Below, piece by piece: positions 51,665 through 62,999 of a stretch of 64,000 nt of DNA; position 1 is the stretch's first letter; the number at the start of each line of letters is the position of its first letter. The stretch is from Anseranas semipalmata. Its lineage: Eukaryota; Chordata; Aves; Anseriformes; Anseranatidae. The stretch spans positions 1-64,000 of the forward strand of contig VXAA01001233.1 of the NCBI GenBank assembly GCA_013399115.1, written 5' to 3'. A program made the translations under genes and the position numbers. Under the pieces are notes generated by a model. That model ran no database searches. It was not told where the DNA came from and worked only from the letters and a program-made list of their open reading frames with translations.

Positions 51665-54600
51665 CTGTAAATGATAATGGAACAACATGAATCCTTCACT
51701 TCCACAGTAGTTTCTTTTGAAGATCTGTATGCAGCACATTTGTCTTGATCATACCAAAATTCCTATCATTTCATATCTTTATTTTCTCTCACATTTTATT
51801 AAAAGATAGTAATTTACTAAGGGGACTTAAATTACTTCCACATTAAGAGAGACATTTGGATTCTAAAACTATTGACTTCATTCCCTAGAGGTACTAAGGA
51901 GATACTGATGTTTTGCCATGGCAGTAATGTAACCAAAGTTACAGCTTATAATACCAAAAAAAATCTTGGTCCCAGTGAGACTTACAGCAAAGTCCTAACA
52001 GTTTTCAGTGTAGTTAACATAAACTCTTTTATTTATCAGTTAAATTTTGGAACACAAATTACTCTAAGATAATTGAAAATTCATTTTTGCAGAAATGTTA
52101 GGAATGAAATTAAAATAATATAAATTCACAGTGAGCCTAAATGACAAAATTAAACAAAACAGTAAAAAAATAGCATTTTAATTATATACACGAACACATT
52201 TCTTAAAATAATCTGTATGTGGGAACAGGGAAAAGATGACTTGTGGAAACTTCATTGATGTTTCTCCCAGTAAGTAACTCATTTTGAACATACTATTTTT
52301 ACTTTGCAGCCTGTACCAAACCAGAGGGCTGTCTTGGTCACCTACTGATATCCTCCCATCTTTGCGTTACAGAAAGTTAAGGAGCTAGAGGACTGTCAAA
52401 AGAAATGGACCAGCCAAAGGACTCACTACAAAGACAAAAGCTAAATGTCATTTAACAAAAAGAAGAGAGGAAAAGCCCTTCTCTGAGAGAGTCAGACAAA
52501 CTGATAATGTGGGAGAAGGACTGACAGATATGTTCATTTGCACCTCAAATAAAGACAGGCAATCTACTCTCAGGGACTCCACCTGCACGGCATCGTCAGG
52601 AGAATCCTTTACCCCGCTACCACTAAATAACCAATAATATTCCTACACCCTTGTTCACACTAAAAATCTATCTGCATTTCTGTGAGATAAGTAACTCACA
52701 AGCTTTTGTATCATTGCCTCTATGCAGCACTTTGGAAATGCATCCACTATGGAATTACTTTAGGTGCATTTTTTGCCACAAAGATATTACCGTTAAAAAT
52801 TGTGTTATTTCTGAAAGCAGTGTCTACTTGCTGCAAGTAATGCATTTTAAAGACTGTGATTTTAATAAGAATACCTTATATTAAAGATGACTTATCTACA
52901 GAAGTGAAATAAATTGACATGAATATGTGCTATGAGATAATCTCCAATCAAATGCCTGTATAGATTAGAGCATCTTTACATATGTGTGCATGTTTAAACC
53001 TATAATTGATGCCACAGGAAAGGAAATAGTCCCTAAACTTCCTGAAATCTAGTTTTCATTCCTATTTTATCATAAAATGCATACCACAGTATGTTTTTTG
53101 GAACTTAAATTGACACTTTTCTCTGGAATAGTGCAGAGTAAGACATTCTTTATAAATTAATGTGACAAGATTAAGCTTTAATAGTTAACATAAAGATTCT
53201 TAAATAGTGTTTATCTGGATGTTTTATTCCGAGCTTTTTTTTTCAGTATAAAAAGATACGAACTTTGCCTTTTCAAGTGATACCCTTATTTCGTTACACG
53301 TTAGGATTCGGTATCTGTAGGATGAGTTTCAAAACTACACAGAAACCTTTGTCTGCAGAGGGTTACTGGTGAAGTTTCCAACTCACTCAAGTTGAGAAGT
53401 GTGTATCAAAGGGAGAAGCAAAATTGGTAAGCAGTCTTCAGAAATGATGTGTGGCAAGTGGATCTCCAAGCTTGTTTTCCACTTCCATATTCAAACAAAA
53501 CACAGAACTCTTCATTTTTCATTCTTCTTTGCCCATAAGCCTGGACGCCTAGCTTTAAACATCTGAAGAGGACTGATTTTAAGGAGTCTTTAATAAGAAA
53601 AAATCTCAAATTAGAGATCAAAGAATGAAGGTACCCAAAATCAGTACCATTTTTTTAAAATTTTCCACCAAGATAAGATTCGTCCTCTTTTTCTAACTAC
53701 CATTTCTTTTGTCAAATTTAAGACTGCTTTTTAAACTTTGAAGTTTATGAACATTTCTCCTTCATCTGCACTAACAATGCAAATGCACTCTGACTTTCAT
53801 GAACAACTGAATTACCAAGTGATTTTGTATTTTACCCATTTTCAAAACAAGGCTTGTTATACTTGTCACTTACACTAGATTAGTTTAACCATGAAAGGTA
53901 AATACATAAATGTTTTTATAGCTTTGTCAGTCAAAATAAGGTTATGCTGCAGCTACAAAGCACCTCAAATATTACTTATGCATAGATGTAGCTTGATTAC
54001 TTTCTAAAGATTAGGGGCCATAACCTATTTGGTATAAATCAGCATAACTCTACTGATTTCAAAGAACTAACTCACATTATCTTCGGTTAAAGATTTGGCC
54101 TCCTCCTCTGAAGAGGAAACTGTCCTTCAGTAATACAAAAAAAGTGATTAGTCTGAACTGCTTCCATTTATCTAATGTATGGCTGCAATCAGATATTAGT
54201 ACAAAGAAATGAAATGTCTGTGACTATGCTATTCAACAAAGAACTTTTATGCTTAAATGCTGAAACATCTCACTAGACAGCATGGAAAATTACATATGCA
54301 ATTGTTTTTATAAATCTAAGGAAAAATATATTCACGATACTAGATGAAACTTTAATCGGTGCATCTTCTTAATTAAATATATTAAGAAGATGGTCAAATT
54401 AATTAATTACAATTAAAAGGCAAATTATGCTGTACCAAAATAACTTATTCTTACTATGGCTGATACTTTGCTCAGCCCGAGTAAATAACCTTTGCATGAG
54501 GCCATTTCCCTCCTGGAAGCTGCTGTTGGACTGTTTCAGAGCAGCCACAATGCAGCAGTCAGGACTGGGAACATGCTAGTAGAAACAGAACCATAGATCC

Positions 54601-55502
54601 TACACCCGTTCCTTCAGGCACCAGCTGAATGGCATCCAGAGGCTTGAATTCTGTGGGAAGGCAATATCTCCGAATCTTCAGAACAATTATACTACTTCTA
54701 ACACTTGGCAGCCATCTGTTGTACATGCTTTCTTCCATGAACAACAGTTGCATTCCTGTGCAATTTTTAAATCACTAACTTTGGTTTGCAGTCTCTTAAA
54801 CTGAATTGTAAAAAGAGCTAAACATGCAGTAACAAAATCAAGAAATCTCTCAGTGCTACAGACATTTTCTGTATTTGTATTAGTTAGGTTAAAATATGTA
54901 CAAAATCAGGTATGCCATTGGTAAATGTAAAAGTTTAAAGGTTATTAATAGAAATATTTCTTATAACAAAAACCCTAAAGCACCAACTGATTTTTCAGCA
55001 AAACAACTCTCCACAGCAATAGTTCAGAAAAGCATGAAATGTATACGTTCTTTTTATTGTGTTTAATTTTCACACAGAAAATGTTTTCTTATGAGAAAAA
55101 AGGAGAAGAAATTTCCCATGAATTTCCTTGGGTGAATAAAAATAAACTAAAGCAACAACAGCACACTTTTTGAAATGACATCCCTAAACATTAAACCATT
55201 AGCAATATATGACCCCACAACCTCAAAGAAGCTATGTATCAGTGTGTTACACCCTGCTGGAATGAGGACTTTAGAGTAATTTAGAGTAGACCAGTCAGTC
55301 AGTCAAGCCCAGAGACAGTTGCTATTTGTGACAGTTCTCCATGGTAGCACTCAGCAAACTGACAATAACAGGGTTTTTAGAGTGTGAAAGTTTAAAAGAA
55401 CATAATTCATATTAACTCTTCAATATACTGTTCACAAAAACGCCTGTGGATATTAATGGCTAGAAGTAATTACCTCTTTGGCAATAAGCAATATTGTACA
55501 AT

Positions 55503-55700
55503 TATCATAGAACGGCATAGGTTGAAAAGGACCTTAAAGATCATCTAGTTTCAACCCCCCTGCTCTGGGCAGGGTTGCCAACTACTAGAGCAGGCTGCCC
55601 AGCGCCACATCCAGCCTGGCCTTGAATGCCTCCAGGGATGGGGCATCCACAACCTCTCTGGGCAACCTGTTCCAGTGCCTCACCACCCTCTGAGTGAAAT
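55503..55700 (-). mobile_element. CR1 LINE 3' region
   Basis: Minus-orientation CR1, recognised on the plus strand by AAGGACCTTAAAGATCATCT, TTTCAACCCCCCTGCTCTGG, AGCAGGCTGCCCAGCGCCAC, GGGATGGGGCATCCACAACC and TGTTCCAGTGCCTCACCACC. Its 3' end is at the low coordinate. It is closely similar to the copy at 20510-20640, and is in the same orientation as LRRC7 transcription. Confidence 0.95.
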
Positions 55701-55930
55701 TAAATAACTGAACAGAAAAAGAAAAGATACACCAAGGAACTGTCCTTTGTTTTGGAATGGATCACATAATCTGAGGATCTTTTTTTCATCTAACTTCTGT
55801 TCGGTTTGTTCAGAGTAGATTCAGAGTAGTAATTGAGTTCTGACCCCAGGACAGAAGCATAAGCAGTGCAAATACAGAAAGGTGATGATTCTTTCAGCTC
55901 TTTTGCAAGAACAATCTAAAACTAGAAGAA

Positions 55931-56115
55931 AGGTTACTTACCAGTAACCGATGCTCTTTGAGAAGTGTAGCCCAAATGTACATTCTAACAATTCTACCTC
56001 TCAATCACAGGACTCATACCTGGAAGGACTCTGAGGAGAGAGGAGAAGCAGATGGAAGACAAATGTATATGTGGACTACACATTGTGAAGAACACCGGTT
56101 ACTGGTAAGACATCT
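55931..56115. repeat. Palindromic dispersed element (unclassified)
   Basis: Two imperfect inverted arms of roughly 45-50 bases surround a centre of roughly 85-90 bases. The arm core CTTACCAGTAACCG at 55937-55950 is matched perfectly in inverted form at 56096-56109. Similarity continues into the element (TGCTCTTTGAGAAGTGTAG against TGTTCTTCACAATGTGTAG). The arms resemble a palindromic interspersed sequence I recall from reptile genomes, but I cannot name the family with confidence. It could be a MITE-like non-autonomous DNA transposon. Confidence 0.55.
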
Positions 56116-59100
56116 TTTTTTCTTTGAATGAATCCCATGTGCACTCTTAGCAGTGAGTGAATCCAAGCAGCTACCCCCAGTATGTCATTACGTGGTGGAG
56201 GTCTCAGTATCTGTCATGCAAGTAGTAACTGCACAACTACTTTATCAAATGCTGCATTGGTTCTTGAAGCACTGGAGATAGTGTTATGCCTGGCAAAGGC
56301 AAGGATAAATCTCCAGGTAGCTGCATTGCGGGTATCTGGAATCAAAACTTTCCTGAACGCACAGGGTGAAGCCACCTAAGCTCTGGTCAGATGCACACTA
56401 ACCCTCATTAGACTCCACCTTAGCGATATGACAGCAAATCAAGATTCAGCCCACCATTGCCTTTTATTGTGTAGCGACAACCGAATACTGCATTTCCCAG
56501 GGGTGAAGAGTCTGTAACAAGGTTGAAAAGGTTTGGACCTGTAAAGATAAAAGGAGAGAGGACTCCCAGCTATGGAGGTGAGAAGTATAGATAACAGTCT
56601 TAGAGTTTAAGGCTTGGGAAAGAAAAGTTGGAGTCTAATTCCCTGGTTGAAATGGAGTTCTAATATGAGTATCTGTAGAAAATCCTGGAACCAAAATAGC
56701 TTCTGGTCAATTAAGATGAGCAAGGTCCATCTTACAATGATGAGGGCCTTCAGAAGACAGAACAAGAGTGAAAGCCTGTAGTAGCTGAAACCATAGTATT
56801 AAAAATGCAGTAGAGAGGGACTCCAAACACTGACCCACCTTTGAGCAAAATGTGTCAACTCACAAAAATTTGAGATTCTTGTTAGCTTGAGTGGCAAAGA
56901 AGTCTATGTCAGGTTTGTCTCCTTCCTGAAAGATATCCAATGAGGACTTTAGACCAAATCTCCCACTTATGATATAGGAGGACATGAAAAATGTAGATAT
57001 TTGACATTCGTACCCAGACAGGCTCCAGATAATGCAAGGGAAGGAGGGCTTCCTTTTTCCTCATTACATGCTACTTCACAGCTAAGTTGTCCATCGCTCC
57101 TTGTTTGCATGACCGTTTGGAGAACAGACTGTAAATTTTCCACACACTCAGGCAAGGCAAGTTCAAAGCCACCAATATCTCTGTAGTCTGCATGCCTGGA
57201 GCCAGGCTGCACTCCCCAGGCCATGAGGAACATATCCATAATTAACATTTTTGGTGGCAAAAGGGCATGTCACAATAAACACTTGAGTAGCCCAGCTACG
57301 AACACAGAAAATCACTGGGATAAAGGCAACGATGTAAGAGGTTATTGGATACACAAGTTCAGTGTTTACAGCCACAGCTGTAGACATCAGAGGTAAAATT
57401 TGGCATGTGACAAAATAGAAGGAGATGACCCTGACGTATCATTCACTGGGATGAATCTGCAGTGGGCAGATCCCCAGTGGAAGACTGTGTTCTGTTTGTA
57501 AAACTGTACATCCATAACGACCATCCAGCATCTAGCATGGGTTGACAGTCACGGTGACAGAGCCTGTTCCCTCTGAAAATAACATGCAAAGATGCATGAG
57601 CAACCTGACAGAATGGACACGAAATCCTCTCTGGTGTCACGAGGGAGAAAATCAGAGAAAACTGACAGATAAATTCTAAAAGAATAGATGATCATATGCA
57701 CAGTCCATCCCCATTAATTATTAGTGCAGGGAGTGACAGTCACTCTTCAGAAGATTTGTGCAAAGGTTAGAGCTCTCATGCAAAAAAATTCTGCGAGAGC
57801 GATGTTTGGTGTGGATGGGTCTTCCTTAGCAGCAGAGCCCACAGGCTCTGGTCTCAGCAGGTCTCAGAATGGGCTGACAGGGAGAAGGCTGACCCATGCA
57901 CCAGGACTCAGGAGCCCAGAGCTATAGGGTGAAGCATGTGCACTGACCCCTTGGCTCTAGAATCGCCTTTCTGTTCTGTGTGCATGTCTGTGTCTCTTCT
58001 TCCAGTGGCTCGAAGGGCTATCCAGGAAAAGAGCTGGTGTGCTCTACCTTCTCTGTCATATCTGAAGCAGGAAGAGCAGAGGGGCAAAACTATTGTGATA
58101 ACATGCAAAAGTTCCTAGCCACAAGGAGAGCCCAAGTACAATCCTTATTAGCATGAACATGTGGACTCATTCAAAGAAAGAATGGATACTTTAATGTCAA
58201 TATGCATATGAAAATGGGAAAATGGAAAAGCCCAAACAAACAAACAAAATCAATCAATAAATAAAAATCCAACATTAAGATGGTATCTGAACTTTGTCCA
58301 AACATTTTGGTGCCGAAACTTTGAAATTTCAGTTTTGTTAAAGTGGGAAGTTCCACAAAAAAAATGTTATCACAATGTCTCAGCAGGGCAACATTTAACC
58401 CTAGATAGAATTGATGTCAACAAAGTAGGAAAAAATTATCTCCCCAGACCCCTCAAGAAAAGTACAAGACAATTCAACCAATTCCTGTCTCTCCTAGCCT
58501 AGACTGTACTCTTCAACTAGTTCTACAATGTCTGTAACTCACTGTGCAGTTTTACAGGTTGAGTTGAGAGAACAGCTTCCCACCCTGATAGGCAAAGGTC
58601 CTGTTCTCCTGCCCTCCTCATACTTTCCTGCCTTGGTGCACAGCCACTGTTTACCTTCAGCTGGCTTTGGTGTTTGCCAGACTCCACTGTGAGTAAATTG
58701 AACATGTGGGGAGTGTCAGAAAGAGAACACAACAAGAAGAAAGATTGCTTCTTGAAGTTTCAGTGAGTTAAATCATCCCAGTCACTTGTCCATTGAACCC
58801 TGAGTAAGCCCAAGGCAGATGCAGGGTTACTAGCCAGCACAAAAGGGGGAATGGGCAGGACAGTGATTGGCATGTTCCAGGGTAAGGAAAATCACATCAT
58901 TGGGTTGCTGTTCCCACCATTTACCCCACAATGGAAATCCCAACGCTATCTTTTCTCCGGGCAGCCAGGGAACAAGGCAAGTGGGCAGGACTGCTGTTGC
59001 AGTGGCAGCCAGCTGTCAGGTCAGCTTGGTCAAGAAACCTTGCATACTTTTACCACCTCTGCTGCGTTCTCCCAGCAGTGAGCCACCTCTTCCCTCTCAC

Positions 59101-59185
59101 CCCAGCAATAGCACTCATAAGCGGTAACTACACATGTTGTCATGTGCCTGAAATCTGCAGCTGACCTGGCTGAAAAGTGATGAAA
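56116..59185. other. Uncharacterised intronic stretch
   Basis: Less AT-rich than the surrounding intron, with several minus-strand ORFs of 60-97 residues (about 56967-57260, 57163-57387, 57443-57640) broken by stops and frame changes. None matches a family I recognise. It may be degraded repeat or plain intron. An A-rich (CAAA)n/(AATA)n stretch lies near 58235-58265. Confidence 0.4.
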
Positions 59186-59220
59186 GGAGAGGAGAGGAGA
59201 GGAGAGGAGAGGAGAGGAGA
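59186..59220 (+). repeat. (GGAGA)n pentamer satellite, left of gap
   Basis: Seven perfect GGAGA units run directly into the assembly gap, so the true array length is unknown. Confidence 0.95.
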
Positions 59221-59421
59221 NNNNNNNNNNNNNNNNNNNNNNNNNNNNNNNNNNNNNNNNNNNNNNNNNNNNNNNNNNNNNNNNNNNNNNNNNNNNNNNN
59301 NNNNNNNNNNNNNNNNNNNNNNNNNNNNNNNNNNNNNNNNNNNNNNNNNNNNNNNNNNNNNNNNNNNNNNNNNNNNNNNNNNNNNNNNNNNNNNNNNNNN
59401 NNNNNNNNNNNNNNNNNNNNN
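59221..59421. other. Assembly gap (201 N)
   Basis: A run of 201 unknown bases. Different purine pentamers/hexamers border it, so the missing DNA is probably a continuing purine-only satellite. Protein predictions through this run are meaningless. Confidence 0.99.
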
Positions 59422-59480
59422 AAAGGAAAAGGAAAGGAAAAGGAAAGGAAAAGGAAAGGAAAAGGAAAGGAAAGGAAAGG
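59422..59480 (+). repeat. (AAAGG/AAAAGG)n satellite, right of gap
   Basis: Alternating AAAGG and AAAAGG units on the plus strand. This purine-only array has a different unit from that on the left of the gap. Confidence 0.95.
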
Positions 59481-60936
59481 ACTAGTTTTCTGCTTTCTCA
59501 ACACACACTCATGGCATGATTACAGCTTTGAAAAGGGGTCAGAGTGACCCAGCTCAGATTGGTTTAGTGTGCCAGGGAAGGCACTCTACAGTTGAAGCTC
59601 CTCAGAATCCCTAAGATGCCCTGAGCCAGCGCCATCCTGTTGCCTCCCCAGTCCTATGCCCAGCCTGTGCCCTCCTGCATGCCACTACAGCTGTCTGTGC
59701 AGCCACACAGTGGAGCAGCCACCAGAAGTGTCCATCTGAAAAGTCACCATATTTCTGGTATTTGCTGCTTTCATCTGTATCATTTATGCATTCAGGATCA
59801 TCATACACCTGGACAAAATTGTGCTAGGACAGGACAGGGCATATGGATGCAGGAACACTGAGGAAGCTGGAAGTCCAGGAAGCTGGACTGCCATGTTGGC
59901 AAGAATGCCAGCCTGAGAGTGTCTAAAGTTTAAGCACAGCTCCAGACTATGGCTCCACAGATAGGAGCACAGACCTCCACTACTGTGGTGACATAATGAT
60001 GGGCGAGTACGCCCATGGGAGAGATCCAAGATTTGATTCTGGGACTTGGACAGTCCCAGAGTCTTCTACACAGACTGGAGTTCAGTTTAATTTTACATTC
60101 TGGTCCATACATAATGTATTTTATGATACACAATTGCAGTGAGGAAAATGATCTAATAGAATTAAGTAAATAATTTTGAATAAATATATTACAGGGATTT
60201 CTACATTACTTGATTTTATACTTTATGATCAACCTTAATTTCAACAATGAAACTGATGACAGTAAATCAGACACAGATGTACTAAGTTCTTCCCCTGATA
60301 TTTTCTGAGTACAGATGATAATTACTTGAAACAGAATGGTATTCACACACTTTTTTTGCACTATTAGGCAAACTTGTATTTCTGTGGTTCTACTGAAATT
60401 AACATATTCTTGGAACATATGTATCTATAAATTCCATGGAAAAGTCAGTCAGTTTTGATGCCTATGGGATTACGTCATGGGTACCAAGAAAGTCTCATTT
60501 TAAGCATTCTGTTGCTCAGAGGAATAGTCATGTGCATGAGAACAGAGAATCTGGTGTTTGTTTTTTGTTTTTGTTTGACAAAACTTTTGCCCTGCTGAAG
60601 GAAACAGAACATTTTCTTTTGATTTCAGTGGAGTCAGGGTAACATCTAGTGTGTTTGCATTTACTGATCTCCTATATAACAGCTTGTCATAATTTTTTGA
60701 TCAGGGCACAACACTAAATGTTATAAAGTTATATACAATTTTAAAGCCAAATATCACACTTTCACATGGAAACAGCAGGAGATAAAATGAGTAAACAGTC
60801 TTTCATCTGCAAAAACACACTGAGACCCAGATGCTTGCCCCATTCAAGTTTTCTTTGGATGGCATGGAATTAAAACCAAACCATAAAGATTAAAAAAAAT
60901 CAAGAATTTTAGTTAGGAAAATTATGTGAACTATAC

Positions 60937-61052
60937 CTGTTATCGCTCAGATTTAACACTCTTAGCTTCTGCATCTGACCTATTTCATCAGGAAGAAATT
61001 CCAGCTTGTTAGAGCGCAGAGACATCACTGTTACATTTTTACAGCTTCCAAT
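60937..61052 (-). CDS. LRRC7: LRRC7 exon (leucine-rich repeats)
   Basis: 116 bases: 38 codons from [18 protein letters not shown] to LRVLNLSDN, then two bases of an Arg codon completed at 51664. It encodes about one and a half LRRs ([19 protein letters not shown] and [12 protein letters not shown]). In the LAP family the LRR array directs membrane/cortical localisation and partner binding. The acceptor is TTCCCATAG and the donor is GTATAG. Confidence 0.97.
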
Positions 61053-61442
61053 CTATGGGAAGGAAAAAAAAGAAAGATGTTAGGATTTTGATAAAATTTA
61101 TTATCACTAATTTTATGTCAGAAGGTGGCCAAATTGTCTTTTTTCCTATAAATAACAAAGAACAGAAAATACAGAATCTGAAGTCAGAAAATATTGTCCT
61201 TCTTTGTCAGAAACATCAGGGAAATGCACTACATTACCTGCACTACTGTTTCTGAGTGATACTCTTACCTTTACATGAGTTTACTAATTTAGTTTTTATT
61301 ATTTTACTACTGAGTATGTAAGAAAGGTTTGGTCTTTCACACTGTGCAGAAATAATTGCTATATTTTGTATTAGTAGGGATGAAATCTTAGGCCTACCAC
61401 AAAACATTTCAATCTAATTTAAAAACAGGATCAGATTCTCAC
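61053..61442 (-). other. LRRC7: LRRC7 short intron
   Basis: GT-AG intron of 390 bases with no recognisable internal feature. Confidence 0.85.
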
Positions 61443-61572
61443 TTCTCTGGGTAGTTCGGGAAGGAAATTCTCATCCACAGCCAACGTCCTCAGGTTGTGA
61501 AGATAACCAATAGTTGAAGGTAAGGACTCCAACTCATTACAGCTGCAGTCAAATTCTTCTAATAAAGATAAA
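61443..61572 (-). CDS. LRRC7: LRRC7 exon (leucine-rich repeats), most 5' exon seen
   Basis: 130 bases: one base completes an Asn codon, then 43 codons ([18 protein letters not shown] to FLPELPRE) ending in phase 0 at donor GTGAGA. It encodes two LRRs, including [19 protein letters not shown] and [17 protein letters not shown]. The acceptor is CAATTTCAG. All further 5' exons, including the start codon and most of the LRR array, lie beyond position 64000. Confidence 0.97.
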
Positions 61573-62799
61573 CTGAAATTGTAAATGCACTTGTTAGATG
61601 CTGTACAACGGTTAGGTAATAAAAATTAACAGTCTAAAACCTTTGAAAGTTTTAAACCACCACACTACTACAGACGTGATGGCCTGAAGATGGAAACTTT
61701 ATTGCAGATTTCCCTAGAAGTCTATAATAATACGATTTTAGGAACTATTAGGAACACTGCTTATTAGTCTTATGCGGTAGGCAATTTAAGAAAGACCACT
61801 TAGTTTCCCACATTATCATTCTTACTTTTTGCAGTGAAAAAGTTTTCCAAGTATTCCAAACTGACAGTGATCAGAACAATTCATACTAAGCTGAAGAACC
61901 AAATAAAAAGTTTATAGTCTTAACAAAGACATAAAACAGGTAAAGAAATACCAGTGGTGAGAGAAAAAGAAATCGAAGCAGAATTTGCCTCCAGGTACAT
62001 TCCAACTAATGCACTTGACATAATTTCTAAAACAGATCAGTGGTTAAAAAAGATGAACTTGGATCCAAACTCAGCAAAGCAATCTAAGCCTGCTGTAGTC
62101 ACACACAGCTTCTGGAAAAGTGCTTATCTTTCACATGTTGAGAAATCTGGCTAAACAGCGATCTTAAAAGGGTATCTGTATGGCAAAGACTGAAACAAAG
62201 TAGACCAAAACAAATCATCTCCTGACAGTGAAGTTCTTCCTTTATAAACAATAAAATAATCTCCATTACTGTCTTGTATCCCTTTCCCTATATTGTTGTA
62301 TTCTGTCAAATTGTGAAAGAAAGAGACCTTTCTTCTATGCAGTCATATTTTCAGAAAAGAGGATGAAATAAAGACAGCTGACAAATGCCTCTGCTGAGAG
62401 GAAGTCCAGGTTATCCATAGCCCACAGTACCACCAAGGTTAGTACACACAGAGAAGCACAGCTTTCTAGTGCACAGAACTGGCATTCAATATACTTCTGC
62501 ATTTTATTGTCCATGAAGAGGCTGTGAAATGAGTTGGAATTTTTGTGTGGAGTCCTAAAGAAAGGGATCTACATCATAAAAACCAGTGCCTTCTCTTACA
62601 GCAACTGGCACCAATGCAGAATGAAAGCCAAGGTAAAGCCAAGAGAATGGGTCCAAAGCAGAGTGCTGACAGCCAGCACTCCAACCTCCCCACCCACCAC
62701 TGCTCCGGTTCCAAGAGGCCTTCAGAGGCATCTTCCTGGTCTTCAGGACGCTGTCCTAGCCAGTCACACACCTCTCGCAGCTCTATTATAGTGTTTTTT

Positions 62800-62822
62800 T
62801 TGTTTGTTTGTTTGTTTGTTTT
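62800..62822 (+). repeat. (TTTG)n microsatellite
   Basis: About five tandem TTTG units on the plus strand preceded by a short T run. Confidence 0.85.
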
Positions 62823-62940
62823 CCTGAAGACTGCAGGTGGTATCACTTCCACATTTCAGTCTTGCTTTGGTGATTAAGTATCAACAATTTGACTTTTGTT
62901 AATGCAAACACTTACAAACAGTGATGTATATTTAATACGT

Positions 62941-62999
62941 CATATATATATAAACATATATACGTATTACTATATATTATACACATATATAAACATATT
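62941..62999. repeat. TA-rich low-complexity tract
   Basis: Repeated ATATATA, ACATATATA and TATATAAACATAT units. Likely length-variable and able to form cruciform structures. Confidence 0.8.

Larger units (their letters stand above)
51665..60936 (-). other. LRRC7: Large LRRC7 intron (9.3 kb)
   Basis: The largest intron visible. It contains a CR1 copy (55503-55700), a palindromic element (about 55931-56115), an uncharacterised stretch with several short minus-strand ORFs (about 56960-57640), and purine satellite flanking an assembly gap (59186-59480). The remainder is AT-rich and nothing else is recognised. Confidence 0.65.
10302..61572 (-). other. LRRC7: LRRC7 (densin-180) locus, 3' portion
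   Basis: Span of the LRRC7 exons visible here; the gene continues past the right edge. LRRC7/densin-180 is a LAP-family scaffold of the postsynaptic density. It has N-terminal leucine-rich repeats, a LAP-specific region, a long disordered linker and one C-terminal PDZ domain. Family literature reports binding to CaMKII-alpha, alpha-actinin, delta-catenin and Shank. The window supplies 15 exons with fully consistent phases, encoding 1159 residues plus stop. Mammalian densin is about 1500 residues, so the first several hundred residues (most LRRs) are off the right edge. ERBIN and SCRIB are paralogous alternatives, but the linker sequence (for example [18 protein letters not shown]) and the neighbour LRRC40 point to LRRC7. 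Confidence 0.97.

Noticed and set aside
56967..57640. Cluster of minus-strand ORFs suggestive of a decayed retroelement
   Set aside because: No reverse transcriptase, gag, integrase or terminal repeat motif was recognised; left as an uncharacterised intronic stretch.
59186..59480. Regular repeats that might suggest a CRISPR array
   Set aside because: The units are 5-6 bases with no unique spacers; this is simple purine satellite in a vertebrate intron.
59115..59504. ORFs crossing the assembly gap
   Set aside because: They exist only because unknown bases were read as open codons, and the flanks are simple repeats.
61954..62154. Plus-strand 66-residue ORF with a helical, charged look
   Set aside because: It lies antisense within an LRRC7 intron, has no family resemblance and no splice context, and is short enough to arise by chance.
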